Below are positions 44,686-53,672 of a stretch of 64,000 nucleotides of DNA, one piece after another (the stretch's first letter is position 1; the number at the start of each line of letters is the position of its first letter). The stretch spans positions 56,651-120,650 of the forward strand of contig JARKPR010000039.1 in NCBI GenBank assembly GCA_029975165.1, read 5' to 3'. The DNA comes from Selenomonadales bacterium (lineage in GTDB: Bacteria; Bacillota; Negativicutes; Sporomusales; UBA7701). Under the pieces are notes generated by a model. It was not told the origin of the DNA, searched no databases, and saw nothing but the letters and a program-made list of their open reading frames with translations. The position numbers and the translations under genes were made by a program.

Positions 44686-46077
44686 TTATGAAGTTTTGCC
44701 CTCGCGGGCCATTATTTCCCTGGCCACGACGACGCCGGCGGCCGAGGCCTGGGCGAGGCCGCGGGTGACGCCCGCGCCGTCGCCGACGGCGAAGAGGTTG
44801 GTTATTTCGCTCTCCAGTACGGGGCTGAGGCGGGGGCGAGAGGAGTAGAATTTGACTTCGACGCCGTAGAGCAGGGTGTGGCGGGAGTTAACGCCCGGCG
44901 CGACTTTGTCGAGGGCTTCGAGCATTTCGATGATGGCCACCATGTGGCGGTAGGGGAGGACGAGGCTGAGGTCGCCGGGAGTGGCGTCGCGCAGGGTGGG
45001 CTCGACCATGCCGCGGTTGATGCGTTCGGGGGTGGAGCGCCGGCCGTCGAGAAGGTCGCCGAGGCGCTGGACGATGACGCCGCCGCCGAGGAGGTTGGCG
45101 AGCTTGGCGATCGATTTGCCGTAGGTGATGGGTTCTTTGAAGGGTTCGGTGAAGCTTTTAGAGACGAGGAGGGCGAAGTTGGTGTTTTTGGTTTTTTTCT
45201 CGGCGTAGCTGTGGCCGTTGACGGTGATGAGGCCGGCGTTGTTTTCGTTGACGACTTCGCCGTAGGGGTTCATGCAGAAGGTGCGGACTCGGTCGTCGAA
45301 GGATTTCGTGTAGTAGACGAGCTTGGATTCGTAGATGATGTCGGTGAGGTGCTCCATGACGACGGCCGGCAGTTCGACGCGCACGCCGATGTCGACGGGG
45401 TTGGTCATCATCGACAGGCCGAGTTTGGCGGCCTGGCCGGAGAACCATTCGGCGCCCTCGCGGCCGGGAGCGGCAACGAGGTACTTGCTGGTTATTTTTT
45501 CGCCGCCGGCGAGCACGATGCCCTGGTATTGGCCGTCCTCGACGGCGATTGCTTCGACAGGGGTCGAGGTGCGGATATCGCACTTGCCTTCGAGGTGTTC
45601 GCGCATGCGGGTGAGGATTTCGGTGCATTTTTCGGTGCCGAGGTGGCGGATGCGGGCCGGGATGAGGTTGAGGTCGGCGGCGGCGGCCACCCGCTGGAGG
45701 CGGCGGATTTCTTCCTTCTGGTCGTCGCCGTAGACGGTGGTGGTGGCCCCGAAGTCGAGGTATACTTTATCAATGTAGTCGATGAGCTCGGCGACGCGGG
45801 TTTTGTCCATGTATTCGTCGAGGACGCCGCCGAATTCGGTCGTCAGCGTGAGTTTGCCGTCGCTGAACGCGCCGGCGCCGCCCCAGCCGCACAGGATGTC
45901 GCAGGGCTTGCAGTGCAGGCACTTGCCGCCGTGATGGTTGATCGGGCAGCGGCGGGAGGTAATATCGCGGCCTTTTTCGAGGATAAGGGTGCTGAGGCCC
46001 ACTCTGGCAAGTTCGAGACCGGTGAAGATGCCGGCCGGTCCGGCACCGATCACAACCACGTCGTAGCATTTGTTCAC
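44686..46077 (-). CDS. FAD-dependent oxidoreductase (COG2509-like)
   Basis: This flavoprotein of about 463 residues has an N-terminal dinucleotide motif VVVIGAGPAGIFTGLELAR, a Cys-rich stretch (CPINHHGGKCLHCKPCDILC, then GWGGAGAFSDGKL), and a C-terminal FAD motif NLFAVGDGAGVTRGLAQAS. It belongs to a family of uncharacterised dehydrogenases often found near purB and purA in clostridia and Negativicutes; the Cys-rich part may hold an Fe-S site. GTG 46077 is eight bases from GAGG; ATG 46083 directly abuts that RBS, so I prefer the GTG. A strong promoter and an attenuator-like hairpin precede it. Confidence 0.85.
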   Translation of the reverse strand: MNKCYDVVVIGAGPAGIFTGLELARVGLSTLILEKGRDITSRRCPINHHGGKCLHCKPCDILCGWGGAGAFSDGKLTLTTEFGGVLDEYMDKTRVAELIDYIDKVYLDFGATTTVYGDDQKEEIRRLQRVAAAADLNLIPARIRHLGTEKCTEILTRMREHLEGKCDIRTSTPVEAIAVEDGQYQGIVLAGGEKITSKYLVAAPGREGAEWFSGQAAKLGLSMMTNPVDIGVRVELPAVVMEHLTDIIYESKLVYYTKSFDDRVRTFCMNPYGEVVNENNAGLITVNGHSYAEKKTKNTNFALLVSKSFTEPFKEPITYGKSIAKLANLLGGGVIVQRLGDLLDGRRSTPERINRGMVEPTLRDATPGDLSLVLPYRHMVAIIEMLEALDKVAPGVNSRHTLLYGVEVKFYSSRPRLSPVLESEITNLFAVGDGAGVTRGLAQASAAGVVVAREIMAREGKTS

Positions 46078-46119
46078 GAACATCACCTCGTGTCTAGTCT
46101 TCCCCCGGTCAGAAAAATA

Positions 46120-46154
46120 ACTCAAATAGGCGCGGACAACGCTGCTATTTGAGT
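46120..46154 (-). terminator. Attenuator-like hairpin in the leader of the FAD oxidoreductase-purB-purA operon
   Basis: On the minus strand ACTCAAATAG and CTATTTGAGT form a perfect 10-bp stem with a 15-base loop, followed by TATTTTTCTG. It lies about 30 bases after the predicted transcription start and before the first gene, so it could reduce or regulate transcription of the operon. Confidence 0.6.
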
Positions 46155-46191
46155 ACTCGGCGGAGAAAATATGCGTATTTTTCCCTTGATA

Positions 46192-46220
46192 ATAATAGCA
46201 TTTCATCCTAAGGGTGTCAA
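46192..46220 (-). promoter_or_regulatory. Sigma70 promoter of the FAD oxidoreductase-purB-purA operon
   Basis: TTGACA (46220-46215) and TATTAT (46197-46192) are 17 bp apart on the minus strand. Confidence 0.85.
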
Positions 46221-46384
46221 CAGTATTTTCGAATGATATTATGGCTTGGGCCAAAAACGTTCGGAAAAACGGCAAATTCGGCCGGCCTTGGCGTACTAAT
46301 GACAATTTGCGACGCACTTATGCGCAGCTAGTCGAACAGTCGTGATTTTTTTATTATTATGCGTAAATATGTTCGTTTGGGGAT

Positions 46385-46410
46385 AAAAAAGAGCCGGTTT
46401 ACGCCGGCTC
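46385..46410 (-). terminator. Terminator overlapping the end of dnaB
   Basis: GAGCCGG and CCGGCTC form the stem, the stop codon of dnaB is in the loop, and TTTTTTAT follows on the minus strand. Confidence 0.85.
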
Positions 46411-47736
46411 GCCCATTTTGGAATAATTGCGGAAGCGGGTGAACTCTTTCTGAAACATTAGTTCGACGGTGTCAACGGGACCGTTGCGGTGCTTGGCGAC
46501 GATGATTTCGGTGAGGTTGGGCTTGTCGGTGTCGTGGTTGTAGTAGTCTTCGCGGTAGAGGAAGGCGACGATGTCGGCGTCCTGTTCGAGGGAGCCGGAT
46601 TCGCGCAGGTCGCTGAGCATGGGGCGTTTGTTCTGCCTGGCCTCGACGCCGCGGCTGAGCTGGGAGAGGGCGATGACGGGGACGCCGAGCTCGCGGGCCA
46701 GGGATTTGAGCGAGCGGGAGATTTCCGATATTTCCTGCTGGCGGCTGTCGCTGCGGCCGCCGGCGCTGCCCTGCATGAGCTGGAGGTAGTCGATGACGAC
46801 GAGGGTAAGGTCGTGCTCGACTTTGAGGCGGCGGGCCTTGGAGCGGATCTCGGTGACGGTCATGCCGGGGGTGTCGTCGATGAAGAGGGGGGCGGAGGAC
46901 AGCCGGTCGGCGGCTTTGACGAGGTTGGCCCAGTCGTTGTCTTTGAGGTCGCCGATCTTGAGGCGCTGGGCGTCGATGGTGGCTTCGGTGCAGAGCATGC
47001 GCTGGACGAGCTGCTCTTTGGACATTTCGAGGCTGAAGAAGGCGACGGGTTTTTTTTCTTTGACGGCGACGTGCTGGGCGATGTTGAGGACGAAGGCGGT
47101 TTTGCCCATGCTCGGCCGGGCGGCGATGAGGATTAGGTCGGAAGGCTGAAAGCCGGCCGTGAGGCGGTCGAGGTCTTTGAAGCCGGTCGGCAGGCCGGTA
47201 ACGCCGCCTTTGGTGTGGTAGAGCTGCTCGACGCGGTCGAGGGCGGCCATGAGGATTTCCTTGATGGGGACGAAGGCGCCGGAGACTTTGCGGTTGGCGA
47301 CTTCAAGGATCATCCGCTCGGCCTGGTCGAGGATGTTGATGACTTCGTCGTTGGCTTCGTAGCCGAGGCCGGCGATGTGGGTGGCGGTGTTGATGAGGCC
47401 GCGCAGCAGCGCTTTTTCTTCGATGATTTTAGCGTGGTAGATGACGTTGGCGGCGGTGGGGACGCTGTTGGCGAGCGAGGTGACGTAGGAGATGCCGCCG
47501 GCGGCCTCGAGCTTGTCGTCGCGGCGCAGTTGCTCGGTGAGGGTGATGAGGTCGACGGCCTCGCTGCGGTTGTAGAGGACGAGGATGGCGGCGAAGACGA
47601 GTCGGTGGGCCTCGCGGTAGAAGTCTTCGGCGCGCAGGAATTCGACGACGCGGGAAATGGCTTCACGCTCGATGAGCATTGCGCCGAGGACGGATTGTTC
47701 GGCTTCGAGGTTTTGGGGCGGAATTCTGTCCAGCAA
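46399..47736 (-). CDS. dnaB: Replicative DNA helicase
   Basis: This 445-residue hexameric helicase unwinds DNA at the replication fork. The N-terminal domain (PPQNLEAEQSVLGAMLIE) and the RecA-like domain with ARPSMGKTAFVLNIAQH (Walker A), LVVIDYLQLM (Walker B) and LSRGVEARQNKRPMLSDLRE are intact, with no intein. The start is TTG 47736, placed 7 bases after GGGAGAGG; no ATG is available in that position. It is last in the run yybS-gdpP-rplI-lonC-dnaB. Confidence 0.96.
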   Translation of the reverse strand: MLDRIPPQNLEAEQSVLGAMLIEREAISRVVEFLRAEDFYREAHRLVFAAILVLYNRSEAVDLITLTEQLRRDDKLEAAGGISYVTSLANSVPTAANVIYHAKIIEEKALLRGLINTATHIAGLGYEANDEVINILDQAERMILEVANRKVSGAFVPIKEILMAALDRVEQLYHTKGGVTGLPTGFKDLDRLTAGFQPSDLILIAARPSMGKTAFVLNIAQHVAVKEKKPVAFFSLEMSKEQLVQRMLCTEATIDAQRLKIGDLKDNDWANLVKAADRLSSAPLFIDDTPGMTVTEIRSKARRLKVEHDLTLVVIDYLQLMQGSAGGRSDSRQQEISEISRSLKSLARELGVPVIALSQLSRGVEARQNKRPMLSDLRESGSLEQDADIVAFLYREDYYNHDTDKPNLTEIIVAKHRNGPVDTVELMFQKEFTRFRNYSKMGEPA

Positions 47737-47750
47737 GGATATCCTCTCCC

Positions 47751-49676
47751 TTACGCGATGGCGGTGTCCGGAGCGGCGAACAGGATGGCCAGAGCCTGGT
47801 CGACGTTTTCTACCGGACGGATGTCGAGGCCGAGGTGCCCGGCCGGGATGTCTTTGTCGTTTTCCTGGGGGATGACGACAGTGGTGATGCCGGCCTGCTT
47901 GGCGCCGTAGGCCTTTTCGAAGACGCCGCCGACGGCTTTGACTTTGCCCTGGATGGATATTTCGCCGGTGACGGCGCAGTCCTGGCGGATGCGCCGGCCG
48001 GTGATGGCGGAGATGACGGCGGCGAGGATGGCGGTGCCGGCCGAGGGGCCGTCGATGCGGCCGCCGCCGATGATGTTGACGTGGATGTCGAAGTTGGCGA
48101 GGTCCTGGCCGGTGGTGCGGCGGACGACGGCGGCGGCGTTGAAGACGGAGTCTTTGGCCATGCTGCCGGCGGTGTCGTTGAAGCGCAGCGAGCCTTTGCC
48201 TTTTTCGGCCGCCGGGAAGGCGACGGCTTCGATTTCGATGATTGAACCGAGATAGCCCGAGACCCCGAGGCCGAAGATTTTGCCAACCTCGCCGGTGGCG
48301 GTGGCTTTGCTGCTGACGTAGGGGGAGAGGCGGCTGACCTGGGCGACGCGGTAGATGTCCTCGATGCCGATGGTCACCTGGCCGGCTTCTTCGCGGTAGA
48401 GGGCGAGGCCGTAGGCGTCGGCAAGGATGTTGATGGCTTTGCGGCCTTCGATGGTGTATTCGCCGATAAGACGAGGGATGTCGGGGTGGATGGCGACGCC
48501 GAGCTTGTAGGCGGCGTTGCGGACGATTTCTTCGATGTGCTTGGGGGTAAGGGGCTCGAAGTATATTTCGGCGCACCGCGAGCGGATGGCGGGGGTGATG
48601 TCGGCGGCGTCGCGGGTGGTGGCGCCGATGAGGATGAAGTCGGCCGGGGCGCCGTCTTCGAAGAGTTTTTTGATGTATTTGGGGACGTTGGGGTCGCTGG
48701 GGTCGTAGTAGGCGGAGTCGAAGAAGACGCGCTTGTCTTCGAGGACTTTGAGGAGTTTGTTTTGGAGCATGGGGTCCATTTCGCCGATTTCGTCGATGAA
48801 GAGGATGCCGCCGTGGGCATCGGTGGCCAGGCCGGGCTTGGGCTCGGGGACGCCGGTGTCGGCGAGGTCGCGGCGGGCGCCCTGGTAGATGGGGTCGTGG
48901 ACGGAGCCGAGGAGGGGGTTGGTCATGTCGCGCGGGTCCCAGCGGAGGGTGGTGCCGTCGACTTCGATGAAGGGGGCGTCTTTGGCGAAGGGGGTGTATT
49001 TGCGCTTTTTGGCTTCTTCAAGGACGAGGCGGGCGGCGGTGGTTTTGCCGATGCCCGGCGGTCCGTAGAGGATGAGGTGCTGGGGGTAGGGGGAGGCTAG
49101 CTTGGCGCGCAGGGCTTCGATGGCCCGCTCCTGGCCGACGATTTCGCCTAAAGACGCGGGACGGAGTTGCTCCATGGCCGATCTGGTAAGCTTCTTCTGT
49201 TCGAGTTTTTCGAGGAGGGCGTATTTTTTCAGGGTCTGGGGGGTTTCGACGTTTTCCTCTTCTTCCTTGAGGACTTGCATCTTTATTTCCCGGACGTATT
49301 CGCGGTGGCGGTCTTCCATCTTTTCGGCGATCTTTTTCTCGAGCTTGTCCTCCACCGCCCGGCGGGCCATGAGGTCGGCCAGCTCGTCCTCGATTTCTTC
49401 GAGGATGGCGGGAATTTCGGCGGCGGCGGGGATTTTGCTGACGGTGGGGTCTTCGAAAACGAGCTTTTGCAGGGCCAGCACCCGCTCGGGCAGGCGCTCG
49501 GAGCGCAGCAGGTCGAGGGCGTCGAGTTTGCCGGCTTTGAGGACGACCTTTTCCGAGCCGACGAGGCCGGAGTAGAGGCCGTAGAGGGAGGCGATACGCC
49601 GTTTGAGCTGTTCGTCCGCCGTGTCGCGGCCGGCTGGGGTCTTGGCGGGAATGAATTTGTTGAAGAAGTTTTTCAT
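47751..49676 (-). CDS. lonC: Lon-like ATP-dependent protease LonC
   Basis: This 641-residue protease has an N-terminal helical region, a coiled coil near 105-145, an AAA+ domain (GQERAIEALRAKL, then LYGPPGIGKTTAARLV and GGILFIDEIGEMD) and a C-terminal Lon protease domain with the catalytic Ser in DGPSAGTAIL and Lys in GKVKAVGGVFEKAYGAKQAG. It lacks the Lon N-terminal LAN domain. In clostridia and Negativicutes this form sits between rplI and dnaB. ATG follows AAAGGACTAAACC. The 127 bases between rplI and lonC contain a GGCCG-CGGCC hairpin but no gene. Confidence 0.92.
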   Translation of the reverse strand: MKNFFNKFIPAKTPAGRDTADEQLKRRIASLYGLYSGLVGSEKVVLKAGKLDALDLLRSERLPERVLALQKLVFEDPTVSKIPAAAEIPAILEEIEDELADLMARRAVEDKLEKKIAEKMEDRHREYVREIKMQVLKEEEENVETPQTLKKYALLEKLEQKKLTRSAMEQLRPASLGEIVGQERAIEALRAKLASPYPQHLILYGPPGIGKTTAARLVLEEAKKRKYTPFAKDAPFIEVDGTTLRWDPRDMTNPLLGSVHDPIYQGARRDLADTGVPEPKPGLATDAHGGILFIDEIGEMDPMLQNKLLKVLEDKRVFFDSAYYDPSDPNVPKYIKKLFEDGAPADFILIGATTRDAADITPAIRSRCAEIYFEPLTPKHIEEIVRNAAYKLGVAIHPDIPRLIGEYTIEGRKAINILADAYGLALYREEAGQVTIGIEDIYRVAQVSRLSPYVSSKATATGEVGKIFGLGVSGYLGSIIEIEAVAFPAAEKGKGSLRFNDTAGSMAKDSVFNAAAVVRRTTGQDLANFDIHVNIIGGGRIDGPSAGTAILAAVISAITGRRIRQDCAVTGEISIQGKVKAVGGVFEKAYGAKQAGITTVVIPQENDKDIPAGHLGLDIRPVENVDQALAILFAAPDTAIA

Positions 49677-49803
49677 GGTTTAGTCCTTTCGGGGTACGGC
49701 TTAAGAAGCCCGGAGGCCGATACCGCAGGCCGTGCGCTTGCTAGAGTAGATTCGTACGCTAGCAGGCGCTCTGAAGAGCAAGGCCGCAGTGGGCGGCCGG
49801 CCG

Positions 49804-50250
49804 CTACTGGCTGGTAACCTGGACTTCGATCTGCGTGGTGATCTCCGGATGCAGTTTGATGGTTACCGGGTAGGTGCCGAGGGACTTGAGGGCTTCCTTG
49901 AGCTCGATCTTGCGCTTGTCGATGTCGACGCCGTGCTGGGCTTTGAGGGCGTCGGCGATGTCTTTGCTGGTGACTGAGCCGAAGAGGCGGCCGCCTTCGC
50001 CGGTCTTGACGGCGACGGCGACTTTGAGCTTGGCGAGCTGGGCGGCGTGGAGCCTGGCTTCGTCTTGGAGGCGCTTGGCTTTGTGGGCCTCGATGTCCTT
50101 CTGCTGCTTGGCGGCGTTGACGTTGCCGGCGGTGGCGGGGATGGCGAGCTGGCGGGGCAGGAGGTAGTTGCGGGCATAGCCTTCGGATACTTCTATGACG
50201 TCGCCTTTTTTGCCGAGGTTCTTAACTTCTTGCTGAAGGATTAGTTTCAC
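49804..50250 (-). CDS. rplI: 50S ribosomal protein L9
   Basis: This 148-residue protein binds 23S rRNA. The N-terminal signature MKLILQQEVKNLGKKGDVIEV and GYARNYLLPRQLA are typical, and the long central helix and C-terminal domain are complete. The start is GTG 50250 with AAGGAGAGTGAG upstream, so rplI overlaps the 3' end of gdpP by 29 bases. That strongly suggests coupled expression. Confidence 0.97.
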   Translation of the reverse strand: MKLILQQEVKNLGKKGDVIEVSEGYARNYLLPRQLAIPATAGNVNAAKQQKDIEAHKAKRLQDEARLHAAQLAKLKVAVAVKTGEGGRLFGSVTSKDIADALKAQHGVDIDKRKIELKEALKSLGTYPVTIKLHPEITTQIEVQVTSQ

Positions 50251-52228
50251 GGTTCTCACTCTCCTTGATGTACTTGGCGACAAGGTCGATAAGCCGTCGC
50301 TTGGCCTCGTCGAGGGAGGCGCCTTTGAGCTGAGCCCCGGCCATGGTCTGATGACCGCCGCCGCCAAGTTCTTCCAATATGATCTGGACATTGATGTCGC
50401 CCTGGGAGCGGGCACTGACGGCGACGCCGTCGTCAATGGGGAAGAGGACGAAGCTGACGTTGACGCCTTCTATGCTGAGGAGCATGTCGGCCGCCTGGGC
50501 GGCGGCGATCTGTTGGTCGCCGATTTTGCTGGCGTAGGTGGCGATGACGACGCCGCCGGGGAAGGTTTCGGTGTTGTGGATTATTTCGGCCCGGCGTTTG
50601 AGGGTGTCGAGGTCGACGCGGAAGAGCCGGCGGACGAGTTTGGGGTCGGCCCCGGCCCGGCGGAGGTGGGCGGCGGCGTCGAAGGTGCGGACGCCGGTCT
50701 GGACGGAGAAGCTTTTCGTGTCGACGACGATGCCGGCGTAGAGGGCGGAGGCTTCGATGCGGCTTAGGTCGAGTTGTTCGTCGAAGTAGCCGATGAGCTC
50801 GGTGACGAGTTCGCTGGTGGAGGAGGCGGATGGCTCGAGGTAGACGAGCAGCGGGTTGGGGATGAAGTCCTCGGCGCGGCGGTGGTGGTCGATGACGATG
50901 GTTTTCTCCGCTTTGCGCAGCAGCCCGGGGGCGGAGACCAGCGCCGGCCGGTGGGTGTCGACGACGAACAGGACGGTGCCGGGGCCGAGGGCTTCTTCGG
51001 CCTGGGCGGGGGTGAGAAAGACGGAGCGGTATTCTTCGTATTCGGCAAGGAGTTCTTCGAGCTTTTCGACCGCTATGCCCGGCCGGCTTACGGCGATACG
51101 GGCCGGGATGCCGAGGAACGAGGCCATTTTGACGACGCCGAGGGCGGCGCCGAGGCTGTCGTAGTCTTCGTTGGCGTGGCCCATGACGATGACGGAGGAG
51201 GCGCCGGCGACGATGTCGCGGATGGCCTGGGCGACGATGCGGGCCTTGACGCGGGTGCTTTTTTCGACGGCTTTGGCTTTGCCGCCGTAAAACTGGACTT
51301 TGCCGCCGACGTGGACGGCGGCCTGGTCGCCGCCCCGGCCGAGGGCGAGGTCAAGACCTGCCTGGGCCCGCTGTCCGAGGGCGGCCACGGTGGGTTCGTC
51401 GGCGGCCACGCCGATGCTGAGGGTGACGGGGATGCGGTTGCCGCCGCGGATGGTGCGGACGGTGTCGAGGATGTCGAATTTGTCCGCCAAGGCGGCGTCG
51501 AGGGCGTGGCGGTCGAAGACGGCTATGTAGTTGTCTTCGCTATATTTTTTCAGGAACCCTTCAAGAAGGCCGACCCATTCGCTGAGGCGGCGGTTGACTT
51601 CGGCGAGGATGCCGGCGCGCTGGCTTTCGCCCAGGCCTTTGAGGACGTCGCCGTAGTTGTCGATCTGGATGTAGGCCAGCACCGGCATGGCGCCTTTGCA
51701 TTTGAGCCGGACGGATTCGCTGGCGGTGACGTCGGTGATAGAAAAAATCATGAGCGGCTGGGTGTCGGGTTCGGGGGTGGTAAGGGGTTTGTAGACGGCC
51801 TGGTAGTACTTGCCGCGGGCGTGGAAGGTTTCGAGGCCGGCCTTGCTCCACAGGCGGGGCAGGTCGAGGTCCGGCCAGAAACGGGCCAGGCTGTCGCCGG
51901 CGGCGAGTTCGGCCCCGGCCCAGTCGGCGAGGACGCTGTTGTGCCAGTGGAGCCTGCCGGTGGCATCGATGATGGCGATGGCCAGCGGCAGGTTCTGGAG
52001 GGCGTAGCGGGCGGCCTGGCCGACGTTTTCGCTCATCAGGTCGAGGTAGGCGGACAGCGCTTTTTGCCGCTCACGGTGCCGCTCCCGTCCGTAGCGGTAG
52101 AGGATGAACAGGAGGATGGCGCCGATGGCGGCTACATATTGGTTGTAGAACAGGATGACGAGGAGCAGGGCGGCCGATACGGCGAGATAGACGCGGGTAT
52201 CGAACCAGAAGGACGGTCCGCGGGACAT
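50222..52228 (-). CDS. gdpP: c-di-AMP phosphodiesterase GdpP
   Basis: This 668-residue membrane protein hydrolyses cyclic di-AMP. Two N-terminal helices (residues 12-45) are followed by a PAS domain (YALQNLPLAIAIIDATGRLH), a degenerate GGDEF domain, a DHH domain (VMGHANEDYDSLGAALG near 350, VVDTHRP and TIVIDHHRR near 415-430) and DHHA1 (GGGGHQTMAGAQLKG). The first motif has NEDYD where many GdpP proteins have PDMD, but the key Asp residues remain. It lies between yybS and rplI, the conserved order of this group. Confidence 0.94.
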   Translation of the reverse strand: MSRGPSFWFDTRVYLAVSAALLLVILFYNQYVAAIGAILLFILYRYGRERHRERQKALSAYLDLMSENVGQAARYALQNLPLAIAIIDATGRLHWHNSVLADWAGAELAAGDSLARFWPDLDLPRLWSKAGLETFHARGKYYQAVYKPLTTPEPDTQPLMIFSITDVTASESVRLKCKGAMPVLAYIQIDNYGDVLKGLGESQRAGILAEVNRRLSEWVGLLEGFLKKYSEDNYIAVFDRHALDAALADKFDILDTVRTIRGGNRIPVTLSIGVAADEPTVAALGQRAQAGLDLALGRGGDQAAVHVGGKVQFYGGKAKAVEKSTRVKARIVAQAIRDIVAGASSVIVMGHANEDYDSLGAALGVVKMASFLGIPARIAVSRPGIAVEKLEELLAEYEEYRSVFLTPAQAEEALGPGTVLFVVDTHRPALVSAPGLLRKAEKTIVIDHHRRAEDFIPNPLLVYLEPSASSTSELVTELIGYFDEQLDLSRIEASALYAGIVVDTKSFSVQTGVRTFDAAAHLRRAGADPKLVRRLFRVDLDTLKRRAEIIHNTETFPGGVVIATYASKIGDQQIAAAQAADMLLSIEGVNVSFVLFPIDDGVAVSARSQGDINVQIILEELGGGGHQTMAGAQLKGASLDEAKRRLIDLVAKYIKESENRETNPSARS

Positions 52229-52242
52229 GGTTTACCCTCCTG

Positions 52243-53202
52243 TCAGGACGGCCGAGGCGTTTTTAGCCGCCGGTAGTCGACGGCGAGGTCGAAGGCGCCG
52301 GCAATAACGGTGATGATCTCCAGAAAACCGTTGGTGAATATCATAATCAGTATAATATTGCGCATCAGCCTTGACAAATTGTATTTGTCGGCAAGGAAGT
52401 AAATTAGCGCCAAGCCTTGCCCGAAAAGGGGCAGGGCGGTTGCGAAGAGCAGGTTTAGGCCGATTTTGCCGAGCAGGTCGTTGTGGAGGAATTGGCCGAG
52501 ATAAAGCAGCCCGAAGGCTGTGGCCGCGAGGTAGAGGAACCCGAGGGGCAGCGTCCATTCTTTGAAGGGCGGGAAGGCGGGGGTGGGGTGGCCGAGCCGG
52601 CGCAACACCGCCCGGGCGAGGATGAAGTTCAGATAGGTCTGGAATACGGCGCCGAGCGCGATACAGGCTGGTAATAGTATTTGGAAAAGCGTCATGGCGG
52701 TTTTGAATTGCTCCTCAAGCTGGGCGATGGTCGTCTCCGGCACGCCGAGACCGCGATAGATATCGAACGCCTGGACCAGGGACTGATTCATGGACTCGCT
52801 CTGAAAGTTCAGGGGGTTTACGCCCATGATGACAAAGGTTAGCCCCATCAGTGCCAGATTGGAGATGAGACAGGCGACCGAGCCCCAGAGTATCGTTTTG
52901 AAGGGACCAAAGCGGGCGCGGAAGGCGTGGCCGAAGACAAGGCCGATGAGCCCGAAGCCGACGACGATGGTGACGGCTTTGAAGGGCTGGATGAGGATGG
53001 CGCTGAGCAGGCCGGCGACGATGGTGGCGAGGATGCTCCATTTGATGCCGTGGCGGACGCCGAGGAGGATGATGGGTACCGGCCACAGGAAGGTGACGAA
53101 GGCGCCGACGACGGGGACGTAGACGCTGATGAGGGCGAAGACGATGGCGATGGCGGACATGACGCCCGCTTCGACGGTGGGACGGGTGTTGGTCTGGTGC
53201 AT
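52243..53202 (-). CDS. yybS: YybS family (DUF2232) membrane protein
   Basis: This 319-residue protein has about eight membrane helices. PVPIILLGVRHGIKWSILAT, GFGLIGLVFGHAFRARFG and the C-terminal ALIYFLADKYNLSRLMRNI segments fit the YybS/DUF2232 family, whose function is unknown. ATG 53202 follows GAGGTG; an upstream extension to 53280 has no RBS. It precedes gdpP by 14 bases. In related genomes rpsR lies directly upstream; here a different block intervenes. Confidence 0.9.
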   Translation of the reverse strand: MHQTNTRPTVEAGVMSAIAIVFALISVYVPVVGAFVTFLWPVPIILLGVRHGIKWSILATIVAGLLSAILIQPFKAVTIVVGFGLIGLVFGHAFRARFGPFKTILWGSVACLISNLALMGLTFVIMGVNPLNFQSESMNQSLVQAFDIYRGLGVPETTIAQLEEQFKTAMTLFQILLPACIALGAVFQTYLNFILARAVLRRLGHPTPAFPPFKEWTLPLGFLYLAATAFGLLYLGQFLHNDLLGKIGLNLLFATALPLFGQGLALIYFLADKYNLSRLMRNIILIMIFTNGFLEIITVIAGAFDLAVDYRRLKTPRPS

Positions 53203-53407
53203 TTGTTCACCTCGGGCGTGTAGTCGGTTATAGCCGGCGGGAATAGCATCGGTCAAAAGCGGCGGTTTGATTCCCGCCACAGTGGAGGGCAGATGCCTGG
53301 GCTGTATATATTCGCACTGGGCAGGGCCGTTTCCTGCCCCCGCCCGTAACCCTTCCGTCCGGCCGTTTGATTTCCGGCGGCAATCTTAGCTGGCGCAGCA
53401 AAATTAG

Positions 53408-53434
53408 AACGCCGGCATAGCCGGCGTTTTATTA
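53408..53434. terminator. Orphan terminator-like hairpin
   Basis: AACGCCGGC-ATA-GCCGGCGTT with TTATTA on the plus side lies between the divergent yybS and lipoprotein genes, where no gene ends. It may be left over from the rearranged rpsR side. Confidence 0.55.
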
Positions 53435-53520
53435 GCGGAAAGGGTGGCGAGGCCGACGGCGCCGCCGCGGGGATACCGGGGGCGGTGGCCCCGCAGGCGA
53501 CGAGGAGGTCGGGGCGTTGG

Positions 53521-53562
53521 TTCCGGAAAATCGCGGCGATTCCTCCCGCCGATTTTCCGGAA
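53521..53562. repeat. 13-bp perfect inverted repeat
   Basis: TTCCGGAAAATCG (53521-53533) and CGATTTTCCGGAA (53550-53562) flank a 16-base loop, in the gap between yybS and the lipoprotein gene. No T-run follows, so an operator or RNA structure is possible. The rest of the 53203-53672 gap has no recognisable gene. Confidence 0.5.
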
Positions 53563-53672
53563 ATCACTTTCCCGCTTGTACCCGATGGATTATGCGGAAT
53601 CTATATTTGCCAGGCAGGGAACTTGCGAGTACAAGCGGAATATTTGCTAGGTATTATGAAAGGAGACTTATC

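Noticed and set aside
50222..50250. Misplaced start of rplI because it overlaps gdpP by 29 bases
   Set aside because: The MKLILQQEVKNLGKKG start is the conserved L9 N-terminus and has a good RBS inside gdpP, so the overlap is real.
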